Notes: generated by a model from the letters alone, not told the origin. DNA of 64,000 nucleotides from Coccinella septempunctata (GCF_907165205.1 NC_058193.1:34609521-34673520); one strand, 5' to 3'. Shown: positions 12,801 to 24,259, counted from the first letter of the stretch. Program-made: numbers and translations.

Positions 12801-14180
12801 TTTGTTGATTCCACCAAACCAAACAGTTGATGATTCCATAGAGAATTGCACTCCAGAGAGCTCTTCGAAGTCAACTCGAAAATGAAAAGTGGAAAAACAA
12901 AAAAAATTATTTTCTCCTAAACAGTGTAAGATATTGGAAAGTTTGGTATGAAAATGTAGGTTTTCGAATACGCTCCATCTATTGCAAGCATTTTCGAAAG
13001 CCTATCTCCCTCCGTTTAGATTTTCATCTTGGAAATGGCATTTTTCAAAAAATTGCAAATTTCAATCTGCGATATCTCCTGTTATATTCGTCTGATCCAA
13101 ATGGGATTTTCGGTTTCGTAATCAGCGTTGATGAGGCTTTTATCCTAGCACAAGAACTCAATTTCGAAAATCTCGATTTTTTGGGTCAAAAATGAGCAAG
13201 GGGTTAGACCCCCCTAAAATGACCTATTTGCTCCTCTGCCTCAAAATCAGGGTGTCCTACTACTGTCTTAGGATATGGAGTGTATAATACTCACTTTGTT
13301 GATTCCACCAAACCAAACAGTTGATGATTCCATAGAGAATTGCACTCCAGAGAGCACTTCAAAGTGAACTGGAAAATGAAAAATGGAAAAACAATAAATT
13401 CAATTTTTTTCTAAACAGTGTCAGATATCTGAAAGTTTGGTATGAAAATATAGGTTTTCGAATACGCTCCATCCATTGCAAGCATTTTCGAAAGCCTATC
13501 TCCCTTCGTTTAGATTTTCATCTTGGAAATGGCATTTTTCAAAAAATTGCAAATTTCAATCTGCAATATCTCCTGTTATATTCGTCTGATCCAATTGGGA
13601 TTTTCGGTTTCGTAATCAGCGTTGATAAGGCTTTTATCCTAGCACAAAAACTCGATTTCGAAAATCCCGATTTTTTGGGTCAAAAATGAGCAAGGGGTTA
13701 GACCCCCCTAAAATGACCTATTTGCTCCTCTGCCTGAAAATCAGGGTGTCCTACTACTGTCTTAGGGAATGTAGTATATAAAACTCACTTTGTTGATTCC
13801 ACCAAACCAAACAGTTGATGATTCCATAGAGAATTGCTTTCCAGAGAGCACTTCAAAGTGAACTGGAAAATGAAAAATGGAAAAACAATAAATTCAATTT
13901 TTTTCTAAACAGTGTCAGATATCTGAAAGTTCGGTATGAAAATATAGGTTTTCGAATACGCTCCATCTATTGCAAGCATTTTCGAAAGCCTATCTCACTC
14001 CGTTTAGATTTTCATCCCGAAAATGGCATTTTGCAAAAATTGCAAATTTCAATCTGCAATATCTCCTGTTAGATTCGTCTGATCCAATTGGGATTTTCGG
14101 TTTCGTAATCAGCGTTGCCAAGGCTTCCATCCTAGCTACTAAACACAAAAGATCGATTTCGAAAATTCCGATTTTTTGAT
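3823..14180. repeat. Satellite array, 494-bp unit, about 21 copies
   Basis: The box GGGGTTAGACCCCCCTAAAA occurs 20 times between about 4305 and 13715, at intervals of 493-497 bases (mean about 494). Counting the partial edge units, the array holds about 21 head-to-tail monomers. Neighbouring interior units differ by few substitutions. The first unit and the units after about 11.8 kb carry a different version, with cacttcaaagtgaactgg instead of ctcttcgaagtcaactcg. The box can fold into a 5-bp stem (GGGGT/ACCCC). Short open frames inside the unit are not conserved in register, because an A-run of changing length shifts them. The array ends abruptly near 14180. The unit recurs as diverged copies at 58.3 and 63.6 kb. 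Confidence 0.97.
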
Positions 14181-15046
14181 GAAAAATTTTCCAAACTTCC
14201 AAAGTATCCTTACTGTTCGGAAACACGGCCGCCATTTTGGAAGTCGATAAAACCGTCACACACCCACAGAATCCGAGTGTAAACAGAACATAGATAGAAC
14301 GTTTCTCGGCCATTTCGTGCTCCATGCAAGATCATCTGAATAAAGTACGTACGTGCAAAACAAAGCGACCAGGAATATTACAAAACTCACGAAACCGCAA
14401 TTTGACAAATCCGCGCGGTACAGCTGCCAGTCGTTTCGTTACAGCGCAACCGAGGGCGTTAGCAATTTTTATTCAAATCATATAAGTATCACTTCATACA
14501 TCAAAAGTTCCATTTGCGATACGATGCCGGCGGATTACTTCTCCGCGTAACCGGCGAGCCCATCAATAAAACATCGGGACATTATGATGTCCCATAAACT
14601 CTGATTTGAGCCGGTGCGGAACGATCTCAGCCAACCAGCCGCCTCATCAAATATTTATAAAACAATCATCATTCGACCATCAGCCAACATGGCGGCCGAG
14701 CCACGCGGGAACAGGAGAACTGCGAACTGTTATGAACCACTTAAATATTTATACTTGAATAGGGATGCCCTTTAAATTTGTTTTGACGAAAATGGGGATC
14801 CGCAAGCATTTTTCTTCGGCATCATTTCGTGGTGTGTGTTGGCGAGGGGGATGCGAGGAGGGATGGACGAGTTTATGGGGGGAACGATGTTGGATATCAC
14901 GCTGCAATCTTGGAACATGATGGAATGTTCCATCCCGCCTTGAAGATGTCGAGAAAACGCTTTTTTTTCATCTGAAATGGATGGAAAATAGAATTTTTCC
15001 GGATCTAGAGGTATAGTCTATTCACTTTTAAAAACAAAGCATACTA
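14181..15046. other. Intergenic, GC-richer island at about 14200-14760
   Basis: No recognised gene. Sequence after the satellite is less AT-rich, with segments such as cggccgccattttgg (14228) and ggcggccgagccacgcgg (14690). It does not match other repeats in the window. It may be conserved regulatory DNA or an unrecognised exon. From about 14900 the sequence becomes AT-rich again. Confidence 0.35.
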
Positions 15047-15275
15047 TACAGAGTGAGTCTTTGATTCGTACAAATATTTAAACAGCATATACTTGAGAGC
15101 AAAAGAAACACTTAAGTCCTATACTACTTTTTCCTATTCGGTCCTGATAAAAATTTATAGACATTTTCAGTTTTCATAATGAGCTATGCCATCCCTGGAG
15201 AAACAAAATTCCCTTCAGAATATCAAGCTAAATCTATGACACTACACATCTGTGAATTTTTTACACAGAGTTGCA
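15047..15275 (+). mobile_element. 'GACTC' MITE-like family, left fragment
   Basis: The fragment starts with tacagagtgagtctttga and continues with a match to the end of the element at 29775-30448, including the words gagctatgccatccctgg and caagctaaatctatgac. It breaks off where mariner copy 2 begins, in the middle of the family sequence. This suggests either that the mariner landed in it or that a deletion joined the two. Confidence 0.7.
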
Positions 15276-16432
15276 TCTAGCTTACTATAGAACCAAACAA
15301 AATTTCAATGTCAAAATATTTTATTAGTCAACATATTCTCCTCTTAATTGGATACATTTATCACAACGAACCTGCAATGTCTCTAGACCTTTCAAAAAAA
15401 TGTTTATTCTTGTTCTGCAAACCAGACCTCCACAGCTTTTATTACCTCCTCGTTGTAAGAAAATTTACGTCCTTTTAAACTTTTTTTGAGTTGGGGAAAG
15501 TGATGATAGTCGGATGGAGTCAAATCTGGGGGTGTTTTAGTAATTCGAACCCTAAATAACGAATTTTTTGCATGGCACCATGAGATTTGCGTGGAGGGGC
15601 GTTGTCCTGCAAAAACAAAACACCCTTGGATAGCTTTCCGGGTCTTTTCTCTTCAATTTTTTCTCGTAGAGTGGTCAGTAATTTGGAGTAGTATTCTCTG
15701 TGTATTGTTCTACCCTTATCCAAAAAGCAATCATGATTACTCCATGGCAATCCCAAAAAACTGAAGCAAGAACTTTTCCAGCAGATTTTTGGACACGAAA
15801 TTTCTTTGGTCTTGGAGAACCAGAGTGTCGCCATTCCATCGATTGTTGCTTTGTTTCTGGATCGTAGAAATGTACCCAAGTCTCATCCATAGTAACAATT
15901 AGGTTTAAGAAGTCTACATCGTTTTCAAGTCGAGCACAGATCTAACGCGATGCTTCTACTCTTGCACGCTTTCGGTCAACATTCAAACATTTGGGGATCC
16001 ATTTTGCAACAATTTTTCTCATGTCCAAATTGACGTGAACTTTATGATGAACGCGTTCGTATGAAATATTCAGTGCTTCAGATATCAGTTTTAGCCCAAT
16101 TCGACGGTCTGATAAAATCATGTCATGAACTGCATCGATATTTTCGGGGACTGACACAGAAACTGGCCTTCATGATCGGTCATCATCTTCAATGGAAAAT
16201 TTGCCTCTTTTGAATCTTGCAGTCCAATTTTTCACGGTCGCATACGAAGGACATTGATCACCAAGGGTATTAAGCATATCTTCGTAAATCTGCTTACCTC
16301 TTAACCCTTTCAAATACAGGTACTTGATGATGGCTCGATACTCCAATTTTTCGATTTTCACAATTTCGCTATGGTATCTCAATATTTTTTTATGCATGAA
16401 ACTGGTCTAGGCAGGCTAGGTCTACATCCTCG
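15276..16432 (-). mobile_element. mariner element, copy 2 (defective)
   Basis: The right end is a recognisable mariner terminus (tctacatcctcg followed by TA at 16433). The left end keeps only the inner part of the terminal repeat (agcttactatagaacc) and lacks the outer GAGGATGTATTGA, so it is truncated. The transposase start region is also deleted: the coding sequence runs straight into 5' terminal sequence near 16365. It lies in reverse orientation. Confidence 0.88.
15335..16365 (-). pseudogene. mariner transposase, broken
   Basis: The minus-strand reading is split over several frames. Residues EKLEYRAIIKYLYLKGLRG to SIEDDDRS occupy 16350-16170. VSVPENIDAVHDMILSDRR to KRARVEASR follows in a separate frame (16157-15942), then a stop. 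MDETWVHFYDPETKQQS begins at 15890. A change near 15730 (a T lost from the FLDKGRT segment) shifts the frame again, and the C-terminal QDNAPP...KSHGAMQKIR part is altered. At least three disabling changes are visible, so this is a dead copy. Confidence 0.87.
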
Positions 16433-17899
16433 TATGTATAGTGTTCAAAGATATAGGGGAAACGCCCTCATATCTCTAATACTCTAGTCTCTATAGTACT
16501 TAATATCGACTAAGTACATTTGACAATGAGATGGCGCTAAAGACGTTCTGTCAATACAAAAAACCGTTTGATAACGGTTTTCTGTTTTATAATTTAAGGG
16601 CGCGAAATTCGAATTCTATTCCTTGTATTGGATTCCACTTTGTTGAGACCAGGAAACAAACATTCTGAGCGACCAAACAGAAGTATGGTTTTGTTTTGTG
16701 ATCAGTATGTTATTTTTTTATCTGAACTATACAATTCACATCAATATAATACGCTGTCGGCGTATAGACAATTTTTGGTGAAATGATTTATTTTAATGAC
16801 TTCTATCACCTGTAAAAAAAGCCTAATATTGTGGGCCGAATAACAACAATAGTGGGTGTTCTGTGTCCTATATGTCATTTAGTATATCTTTTCAGTTTGA
16901 TTCTGATCCACATCAGTAGGATTCATAATAATGAATCCCCACTTTGTTGTACAACCGACAAAACCTATCCGAATCGCTGACATATTTACAAACAGGGGGA
17001 CAGCGACAAAATAACAAACATAACTCAAGCGGCTGATTTCGAAAAGATAAATCTGGAATTTTAATTTGGAGCATCACACTCGGATTGGGGTAGGTTACAT
17101 ATTGTACGCGTAGGCACCACTTAATAACGAGCTTTCACAGACTTGAAGCAGTAATTTGTAGTGACAAATTAGTTCGTTTCACCTCGCATATATTAGGTGG
17201 CTGCGACTGGATGCGATTTAAAAATAGGAAATGCCATCCTGTCGCAGCTTCCTCCGAACAAGAGATGAAGATTAGTTCGGGGTTTGTGGGTTCAATTATA
17301 ATGTTCACTGATGGACGTGTTTGGTTTTTCTGCATGGACGACATAGTTCATTAAAATGGGGGAAGGTTTTAGTTTGAGTGGAACCAAGAGGTTCACGACA
17401 ACCTTGAAATAATGGTACCTTTATGGGATTTAAGGAGAAACTGAATCGGAAAGTTCTACTTTCATCTAAGGAACACAAATCGACAAATCTCATCCAAACA
17501 TTTATCGATTGTTGAAAAAACGAAACGAAACATAAACGTATGGCTGGACAATGAATGGTTCAGTACCTACATCCGAATCTATCTGATTAGTTGCATCAGA
17601 TCAGAAGACCTAAAAAAATTGTTGTATCGTGCGTTTTGGGGTAGAAAATTGAAACAGTTTATTGAAAGTGCTTATGTTGACAAAGTGCTATAATTTTTTC
17701 CCTATTTCACTTCATTTTTACGAAGATTGTTGGGGGTTTCGAACAAGAAGATTGTGATGACCATTGTGGAAAAATTTGTGAATAATTTAGACGAATTTTA
17801 TTGGTTAGATTTTGAACTAATATTCAATTCTTTTACACCTGGTTCTAAGTATTTTTCTGTGATTTGGTATATCGAAATGAGTCATTTCATAAAATCAAT
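16433..17899. other. Intergenic, no gene seen
   Basis: No protein family, RNA gene or repeat match was found. Two adjacent minus-strand open frames at 17493-17135 have no recognisable motif and no good coding context. The stretch is moderately AT-rich and appears single-copy within the window. Confidence 0.35.
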
Positions 17900-18505
17900 T
17901 CTACTGAGACTGAGGGTTCTTGAGAACTATAAGAGCTAGAAGAAAAGGGATGACACATTTCCTAGCTCTTTTTCAGAGAAACAAAAAACGGTGAAAACCG
18001 TAGCCTCCTTCGATTCTTCTTTTTTGAGTTATTAGCAAAAAATGAGATTTTGACGATTTCGAAAAGTTCTCATAACTTTTTTGTTTTGAAGTTACAGATC
18101 TGAAACTTGAACCTACAGGCACTTTTTCACTAGAATACACTGACGAGCTCAAAATATTTTTTCATTTCGAATCATTAGCCGAACTTTCGTTTTTTTAAAT
18201 GCAAACTTTTATTGAATTTGTTATTTTTGAATTGGAAAAATCTTTCGTCAGTAGATTCTACGTATAAAAGTACCTAAGAAGGTTTAAGTTTCAGATCTGT
18301 AACTTCGAAGACAAAAAAGTTATGAGAACTTTTCGAAATCGTCAAAATTTAATTTTTTTCTTATATGTAACTCAAAAACGAAGAATCGTAGGAGGCTACG
18401 GTTTTCACCATTCTTTGTTTCTCTGAAAAAGAGCTAAAAATGTATAATCTGTTTTCTTCTAGCTCTTATAGTTCTCGATATCCCCTCAGTAAACTACGAC
18501 TTTTG
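17900..18505. mobile_element. Fold-back element 'A', copy 1
   Basis: This is a large imperfect inverted repeat. The left arm (ctactgag ... gagaactataagagctag, then aaccgtagcctcctt at about 17995) is mirrored by the right arm (aggaggctacggttttcac at about 18390, then tagctcttatagttctcg). The same family occurs at 45058-45590, where both outer ends survive as gggtgggcaa and ttgcccatcc. Here the outer left end is lost, and the right end is interrupted at about 18505 by fold-back element 'B'. It has no coding capacity, which fits a non-autonomous fold-back or MITE. Confidence 0.8.
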
Positions 18506-19269
18506 TACAGGGTGGGCAAAATAGGTGATAGGTACCTGAATTACAACTTTTTCAACTCAACGAGATAGAGGAAAATGGATGGCACATTACGGTCGTCATT
18601 TTTCGAGAAACTAATGATGCCATCAACTGCATTCCTCTATCTTCTTTTGTTTTCGAGTTATAGGCCAAAATTAATATTTCAACTTTGGTCATTATCTCAG
18701 TTTCTGTTCGTGCAAGGATGTTGAAATGAAAACATTATATAGGCACTGTTTGATAGCATTCCTGTGGCGTACTATGATTTTTTCCAACAGGTATTTGATG
18801 AGCTATAACATAAAGATGTGTTTTTCTTATGAAAACAGTAGTTTGAAATGACTTAGAAAGACTAATGGTGATGTATGATATATTTCTGAAAATGGCGATT
18901 CTTTCTAAGTCATTTTGAACTACTGTTTTCATTGGAAAAAACATTACTTTACGTTTTAGCTCAGCTAATAAACCTGTTGGAAAGAATCATAGTACGCCAC
19001 TGGATTGCTATCAAAAAAGTGTCTCCATAATGTTTTTATTTCAACATCCTAACACAAACAGAAGCGGAGATAATGACCAAAGTTGAAATCGCCCAAATTT
19101 CAATTTTGGCCTATAACTGGAAAACAAAAGAAGATATAGGAATGCAGGTGATGGCATTATAAGTTTCTAGAAAAAAGGCGACCGTGATGTTCCATTCATT
19201 TTCCTCTATCTCGTAGGGTTAGAAAGTTGCAGTTCAGGTATAGATATCATCAATTTTGTCCACCCTGTA
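18506..19269. mobile_element. Fold-back element 'B', about 764 bp
   Basis: The ends are perfectly mirrored: tacagggtgggcaaaat at the left and attttgtccaccctgta at the right. The arms stay complementary over several hundred bases: cctctatctcgt-type sequence near both ends, tttcaactttggtcat against atgaccaaagttgaaa, and gcgtactatgatt against atcatagtacgcc. The centre (18830-18960) is itself a smaller inverted repeat with ctactgttttca words. No reading frame of note. It is inserted in the right arm of element 'A', which gives their relative ages. Confidence 0.85.
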
Positions 19270-19500
19270 CATACAGACATAAGAGAGTCTAACACTCCAA
19301 CCTGATATTTCCTTAAATTTCCCTTGTTTATTCAATTTTTTTTATTGAGCCAAAAATCAGAATAAAGTCAGGTACCCACGCACACTCCAGATCTGCTCAT
19401 GTATGCGCTCACGTGTATGAGGATTGGAGCGCGGTCGTTTCCTCAGCATGAATTATTTTCTGTACTATAGAATCCTCTCCCTTTATTTGCCGACGCTACT

Positions 19501-19790
19501 ATTAGTCGTATTCGGGTTCGGCTTTCTGACAGTCCGAGAATTGTTCTAGGACTGCGCAAAACTCTTGCGCCCTAGTATTAAATCCTCTGCGCAGTTCTAG
19601 AACCATCCTCGGACCGTCCAAAAGCCGAACCCGAATACAGCTATTATTAGTCGTATTCGGGTTCGGCTTTCTGACAGTGCGAGAATTGTTCTAGGACTGC
19701 GCAAAACTCTTGCGCCCTAGTATTAAATCCTCTGCGCAGTTCTAGAACCATCCTCGGACCGTCCAAAAGCCGAACCCGAATACAGCTATT
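19501..19790. repeat. Tandemly duplicated long hairpin, 144-bp unit
   Basis: Two nearly identical copies start at 19501 and 19645. Each is an imperfect inverted repeat: tattcgggttcggcttt on one side and aaagccgaacccgaata on the other, with paired inner segments around ctaggactgcgca and tgcgcagttctag. The unit is GC-richer than its surroundings and has no TIR family partner in the window. It could be a duplicated MITE or a source of hairpin RNA. Confidence 0.88.
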
Positions 19791-20241
19791 AAATCCGGTC
19801 CGTAGGAGCCGACCGATGGCCACATGTTCCAAATTATATGTACCGCACGAGATGTTTAAGCTAATTGATAGCAAATTACCGCAGTGCGAGATTTAATTTA
19901 CGATTGGCGGTCGAAAAAGCGACTTGCCGGGCCGTGGAGCGGACGTGGACGAGGCCAATTATTTGATTTGAATTCCGTCTTGGCGGAACGCGTTTCACGC
20001 TACACGATACGCAATTAGGGTCTCTTTTCAATAGATACGAGACTTTGAAATAGTAACGGGGGCTATGGGAACTAATTGGGTGATATTCCGAGCCAAGGAG
20101 TGGGGGGTACTAATTGTCACCAGTTTGTCACCAACCACCGAGGTATTTTCGACGGGACAGTTGCTCATTTCTGTGGTTAATTTCATGAATGGCGACATAC
20201 AGATGTTAGTTATATGTAGTTGAATAGCCGACGATGTTGAA
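19791..20241. promoter_or_regulatory. Candidate non-coding regulatory island
   Basis: The segment is GC-richer and appears single-copy. It has several homeodomain-type AT cores (ctaattgatagcaaatta, ccaattatttg) beside GC blocks such as gggccgtggagcggacg. It has no open frame. Position about 8 kb upstream of slouch makes a cis-regulatory role possible. This rests on composition and context only. Confidence 0.3.
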
Positions 20242-21460
20242 TCGGGATTTACTCGAGCTTCGTGGAGACCTAGTGGATTTTGAAGATTAGATGGTAGAAA
20301 GAAAAAAAGCTTCTATGATGTATGCACTTTCAGAGGTGGGGAAAGCGTCTGCAAGGTCTCAAAGATGTAAAAAAAAACATCAGGTGGACATACTCGAAAG
20401 TGTCAGATTAAAAAACTGTATATGCCCTACGTGTCTCTGATAATAAATACATGTTGATCTGGTAAGATTTTTATGTTATTATGTTAATTGGACCCAAAGG
20501 AAGCTACTTTTCAAGAGACTGACAATTCGGCCTGGACGCAAGGTCACAGTGGTCCTTTGAAAATGCAAAAAAAAATCGTTACTTGTACATACTCGAGCGT
20601 GTCAGATTTCCATAGAGATAGTTAATCTCGGTATTCCAGACGTGTTGACCCATTAATCTGACACTAATCACGGGGGTTTTCTTAATCTGACAGTTTGAAG
20701 CTGACAACAAGGCATTTTTTTCAAATATCTCCCTTTCTGTACCTCTAATCGTTTCTGTATTCATTATGAAAGTTGTAGATAATAAAATTCTATACAACTT
20801 TTGTCTGAAGCATTTCTACATACTCTTAACCGTTTTCGAGTTAGAGGTCGATAAGGGCGAGGAGCTTAGCCACACATGCGAAAGGCCAAGGTCAATGTAA
20901 AAACCCAGTCTAACATACATTCATCGCCATATAACTCAAAAACGTCCAAACGTAGAAAAAATTGCTTCGGACAAAATTTGTAGCAAATATTATGCTCTAC
21001 AACTTTTATAATGAATGCGGAAACAATTTGAAGACCAGAAAAGGAGATAATTCAAAAAAACTGATTTTTGTGACCTTTATGGCCAATTTTTATTGTTTCG
21101 GCTTGCTGAAACTGTCAGATTATATATTTTTTCGTCATTCTTGAATCATTACCTTCAATATAAAAAAAAGCCACCGCGCTCGAGAATGTACACTTTACTT
21201 TTTTTTTGCAAGTTTGGCGCTCTCCCACACTGTTTCGTCACGCTTAAATTGTCAGATTAAGAGAATTCGTTTCAACATCTAATTAGGCACATATATCTTA
21301 ATCTGACACGCTCGAGTACAATGATCTTTTTTTTTACTATTCTGATAGGCTGTCCTATACAATCCTCCCCTATATCTAGGTCTAATTTTTGGTAGAGGGA
21401 CTCTACAGGGTCCAAGGTATCTCCCTTTATATTAATCTGACAAGCTCGAGTAAATCCCGA
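20242..21460. mobile_element. Nested fold-back element with CTCGAG/GTCAGATTAA ends
   Basis: The outermost pair is tcgggatttactcgagctt (20242-20260) against aagctcgagtaaatcccga (21442-21460). Inside are further inverted copies of a CTCGAGCGTGTCAGATTAA-like end at about 20394, 20592, 21297 and 21436. The inner arms also pair: aaagttgtagataataaaat against the gctctacaacttttataatg segment at 20996. The layout suggests an element inserted into a relative of itself. No coding sequence. Confidence 0.75.
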
Positions 21461-21789
21461 ATTTCCCTATTGGGTTCCCCAACTATTAATAACGATTGTT
21501 ATCGTTATAAATACTTGCTTACAGGCTGATTGACTTTTTAGGCAACATCAACTCTTGTCAAGCATGTGCATATTATGTGTCTATAATTCAATCTTTCATA
21601 GCAAATATATATGGAATTCTAATATAGAATTAGAAAGAAAAGGAAATGAAACGACTAAAATGATGTCAGCTTCATCACAGCCTTTTGAAGCACTCTATAG
21701 ACGACTGTGGCACCATCTTGTGTTTCAACTATGTTACTAAGACTCTAAGACAAGTAGCGGACACATGCAGGGGGAGGCGCCTCACCTTT
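21461..21789. other. Intergenic, no gene seen
   Basis: AT-rich sequence between a fold-back element and a retrotransposon relic. No supported feature. Confidence 0.35.
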
Positions 21790-22545
21790 AAATACACCCT
21801 GTGACCCTGTACCATAAAAGATGTAGATAAATTCAAAAGAGTGTTTTATGATATCCCGAAGAATGCTAGAAATATGCTCACCATGTACGCAGATGACACA
21901 GGAATAGCGTTCAGACATCGACGCCCAGAGATCATACACCAGAGACTGCAGGAAGCCATAGATGAATAACTCAAATGGTGCAAAAGAGAAGATTGAGGAT
22001 GGAAGAAAACCTTGAAGTTGATAAAGAAGAGGTTGAATGGAAAAATGAGGCAACATACCTAGGAGTGAAGCTTGACAGAGGACTTACATGGAAAAACCAC
22101 ATCAAATGTGCAGTTGATGTGATGCAATGAGTAGACTTTATCCACTCATAGGCAGAAGAAGTCATATGAATAAGAACATCAAGTTGACGATGATTAAAAC
22201 TATCGCGCGACCACAACTCACATATGGATCGGCGGCATGGGGTTTCGCAGCCAAGACCCACATCAAGAGAATACAAACCACTGAGAATAAACTCCTTAGA
22301 ATGGCGATGGATGTACCGTGGTTTGTTAGGAACAAACAAATCTACAAGGACTTAGAAAGGGAACCAGCTACAGAATTTATGAAGAGAAAGGCTGAAAGGA
22401 TATTCGACAAAGCCAAACAACATCCAAATGAGGAACTACGAAGATTAGTCGACTACGATCCAACAGGAGAACCTAGAAGGTCAAGAACCTACCACCGAAG
22501 ACCGAGAGATCAGTTAAGGATTTAAGTAACCAAAGAAGAAGAAAG
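21790..22545 (+). pseudogene. Jockey-like LINE reverse transcriptase, 3' relic
   Basis: The forward strand encodes NMLTMYADDTGIAFRHR around 21871, which holds the YADD catalytic box of reverse transcriptases, followed by a stop after QEAIDE. After frameshifts, a 132-residue open stretch (22127-22525) continues with TMIKTIARPQLTYGSAAWG and KLLRMAMDVPWFVRN. This is the thumb/C-terminal region usual in Jockey-type insect LINEs. The end is followed by an aagaagaagaa tail (22533). All 5' parts (endonuclease, fingers) are missing, the usual result of 5' truncation during target-primed integration. It is not functional. Confidence 0.82.
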
Positions 22546-22555
22546 CTATAGGCAG

Positions 22556-22665
22556 CATTCAACTATCAACACGCCTTTTATTCATTCATTCATTGCTGTA
22601 TCCCGTTACCGGAAATAAATCTCACACGACTATGATCGTGTGAGAGTCCAGAAACCATAAGAGTC
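22556..22665 (-). mobile_element. LINE 3' tail fragment (minus strand)
   Basis: The segment ttattcattcattcattgc followed by tgtatcccgttaccggaaat is the reverse complement of the 3' end of the LINE copy at 34995-35890 (tggtaatggggtgcagcaat, then a tgaatgaatgaa tail). Only the extreme 3' end is present. Directly beside it, 22620-22645 forms a 10-bp hairpin (tctcacacga / tcgtgtgaga). Confidence 0.6.
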
Positions 22666-23869
22666 AAGGTTAATAGGCAAAATGCCCGGAACCTATGAAG
22701 AAGCAGTTAAGGGATTTTAGTGGGTCTCGAGCTCAAGAGAGTGAGAATCCCCACACTGTCCCCCCCTCAGGAGAGAGTGGTTCGGCTGTCTTGCAGATTT
22801 TCCCCCAGCTACACCAAAAAAAAAAAAAGAGTGAAGAAAAACAAATTTCTCACTTTCCTAGCGGTGAAAAGCCGTTGACTCTTTAACTGATGACGATCCT
22901 GTTTGAAAAATCGCAATCGCTGCACTAAGAATGGAATGTATGGTTGACACAGCTATAGTTATGAGTTTGAACAAACAACGTGCAAAAGCTACAGACTTAA
23001 CGTTGCACTTCTTCGTCTTCGAGAGCTAGTTTAGCGCGTTTTCCCCACAACAGACGTTGAATAAATCATAGCCCATTTGGTGTTTGTTCAATCCAGTCTG
23101 GAACAGCCGAAATGACAAAGACAAACATTGCGATCGTTTCCTGGACAAGCACTCCTCTTGAAGAGGCCGGCAATAAGCTAAAACTCTTCGACAATCCTCC
23201 TATCTCAGACTCCCGGCTTTGAACTCGCCCCAAACGAAATGAAATTATAAAGGGGCAAATATGCATTAAGCAATTAAACTGGCGCGTATACGCAATGTAC
23301 ATAAAGGAACCCCAGAACCTCCGAGGTTCGTCAACAGAATCGAAAACGTTTTCGGATCGAACCGGGCTTTTAAGTCTGTCCTTCTGAAAGGGAGGCGGAA
23401 GTGTCGGCAAATAGAGCAAGAGTTGATTCTATTACGGGCTCTATTATGTCCTGATCGAAATGAAATTGACACATCTGCTAGTTAGAGCCGTCACCTTCGG
23501 GATTTGGCAGGGGGTTCTCCTTTCCCTTGCGGTCTTGAAAACCCTTCTTTCTGCCTCGGACGTTGGTCTATCAGATAGTGGATGTTTACTCATTTTTGCA
23601 GATAGGATTCTACGGATTTTTATCCGATAATACACGAACACATGTTGGCTCATTTTCAAGACAATCCAGTCGATTTGTTGCCCAGTCCTCTGGATAGATC
23701 ATAGAACACGTCTAGCACATTATGTGAAGAAGATTACTGCGTTTACCACCAGACCCACTAGAAACGAAACAGCGCCAACGGCTCTGTAGGTTGGCAGAAC
23801 TTAATTCAGGGTGGTCCAGATCGTAACCAAGAAATTTCAACCACGTATTCTACATCAAAATTAAGCCCT
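22666..23869. other. Intergenic, repeat-like start then GC-richer island
   Basis: From 22690 to 22880 there is a segment with C and A homopolymers that resembles retrotransposon 3' sequence but cannot be assigned. From about 22920 to 23560 the composition is richer in GC (gaggccggcaataagc, ctccgaggttcg), with no convincing coding frame. It is a possible conserved non-coding block about 4-5 kb upstream of slouch. Confidence 0.3.
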
Positions 23870-24110
23870 AGTTTGTCATATAAACATATGTCGAGAAATG
23901 TTTCCTCTCCGAGATACGGGGTGTTAAAATTGTGGAAAAAAAAACTGTTTTTTAGTGATAACTTTCACACTGCTTGAAATATTTTTATGAAATTTGAGAC
24001 ATAGGTTTTGAGCGTCAAGGAGCACTTTTTGCATAATATCATTTTTATTCTATTCTACCAGTGGCGCCCGTACTGCAGCGTGACTGAATATTTTCAGATG
24101 AAAAAATGAT
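23870..24110. mobile_element. Possible fragment of the 'GGGTGTTAAA' fold-back family
   Basis: The stretch ctccgagatacggggtgtta resembles the ends of the inverted repeat at 41070-41610 (cgagatacagggtgttaaag). The second arm is not evident here, so this would be a solo end. Confidence 0.35.
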
Positions 24111-24259
24111 ACGCCACTGGTTTTTCCGACAATAAAAGTTACTATTTAAATCCTTATTTAATCTGGAGCAAATTCGGTTTCTTGACTTTTTGCTGTACGA
24201 GGCACCGTTTCCGGTTAAAAAAATAAAACACATTCTCATGCATGAAGAAATCGCCAAAA

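Noticed and set aside
17135..17493. Two consecutive minus-strand frames as a possible gene.
   Set aside because: No motif, no credible intron joining them, and no repeat or homologue recognised.
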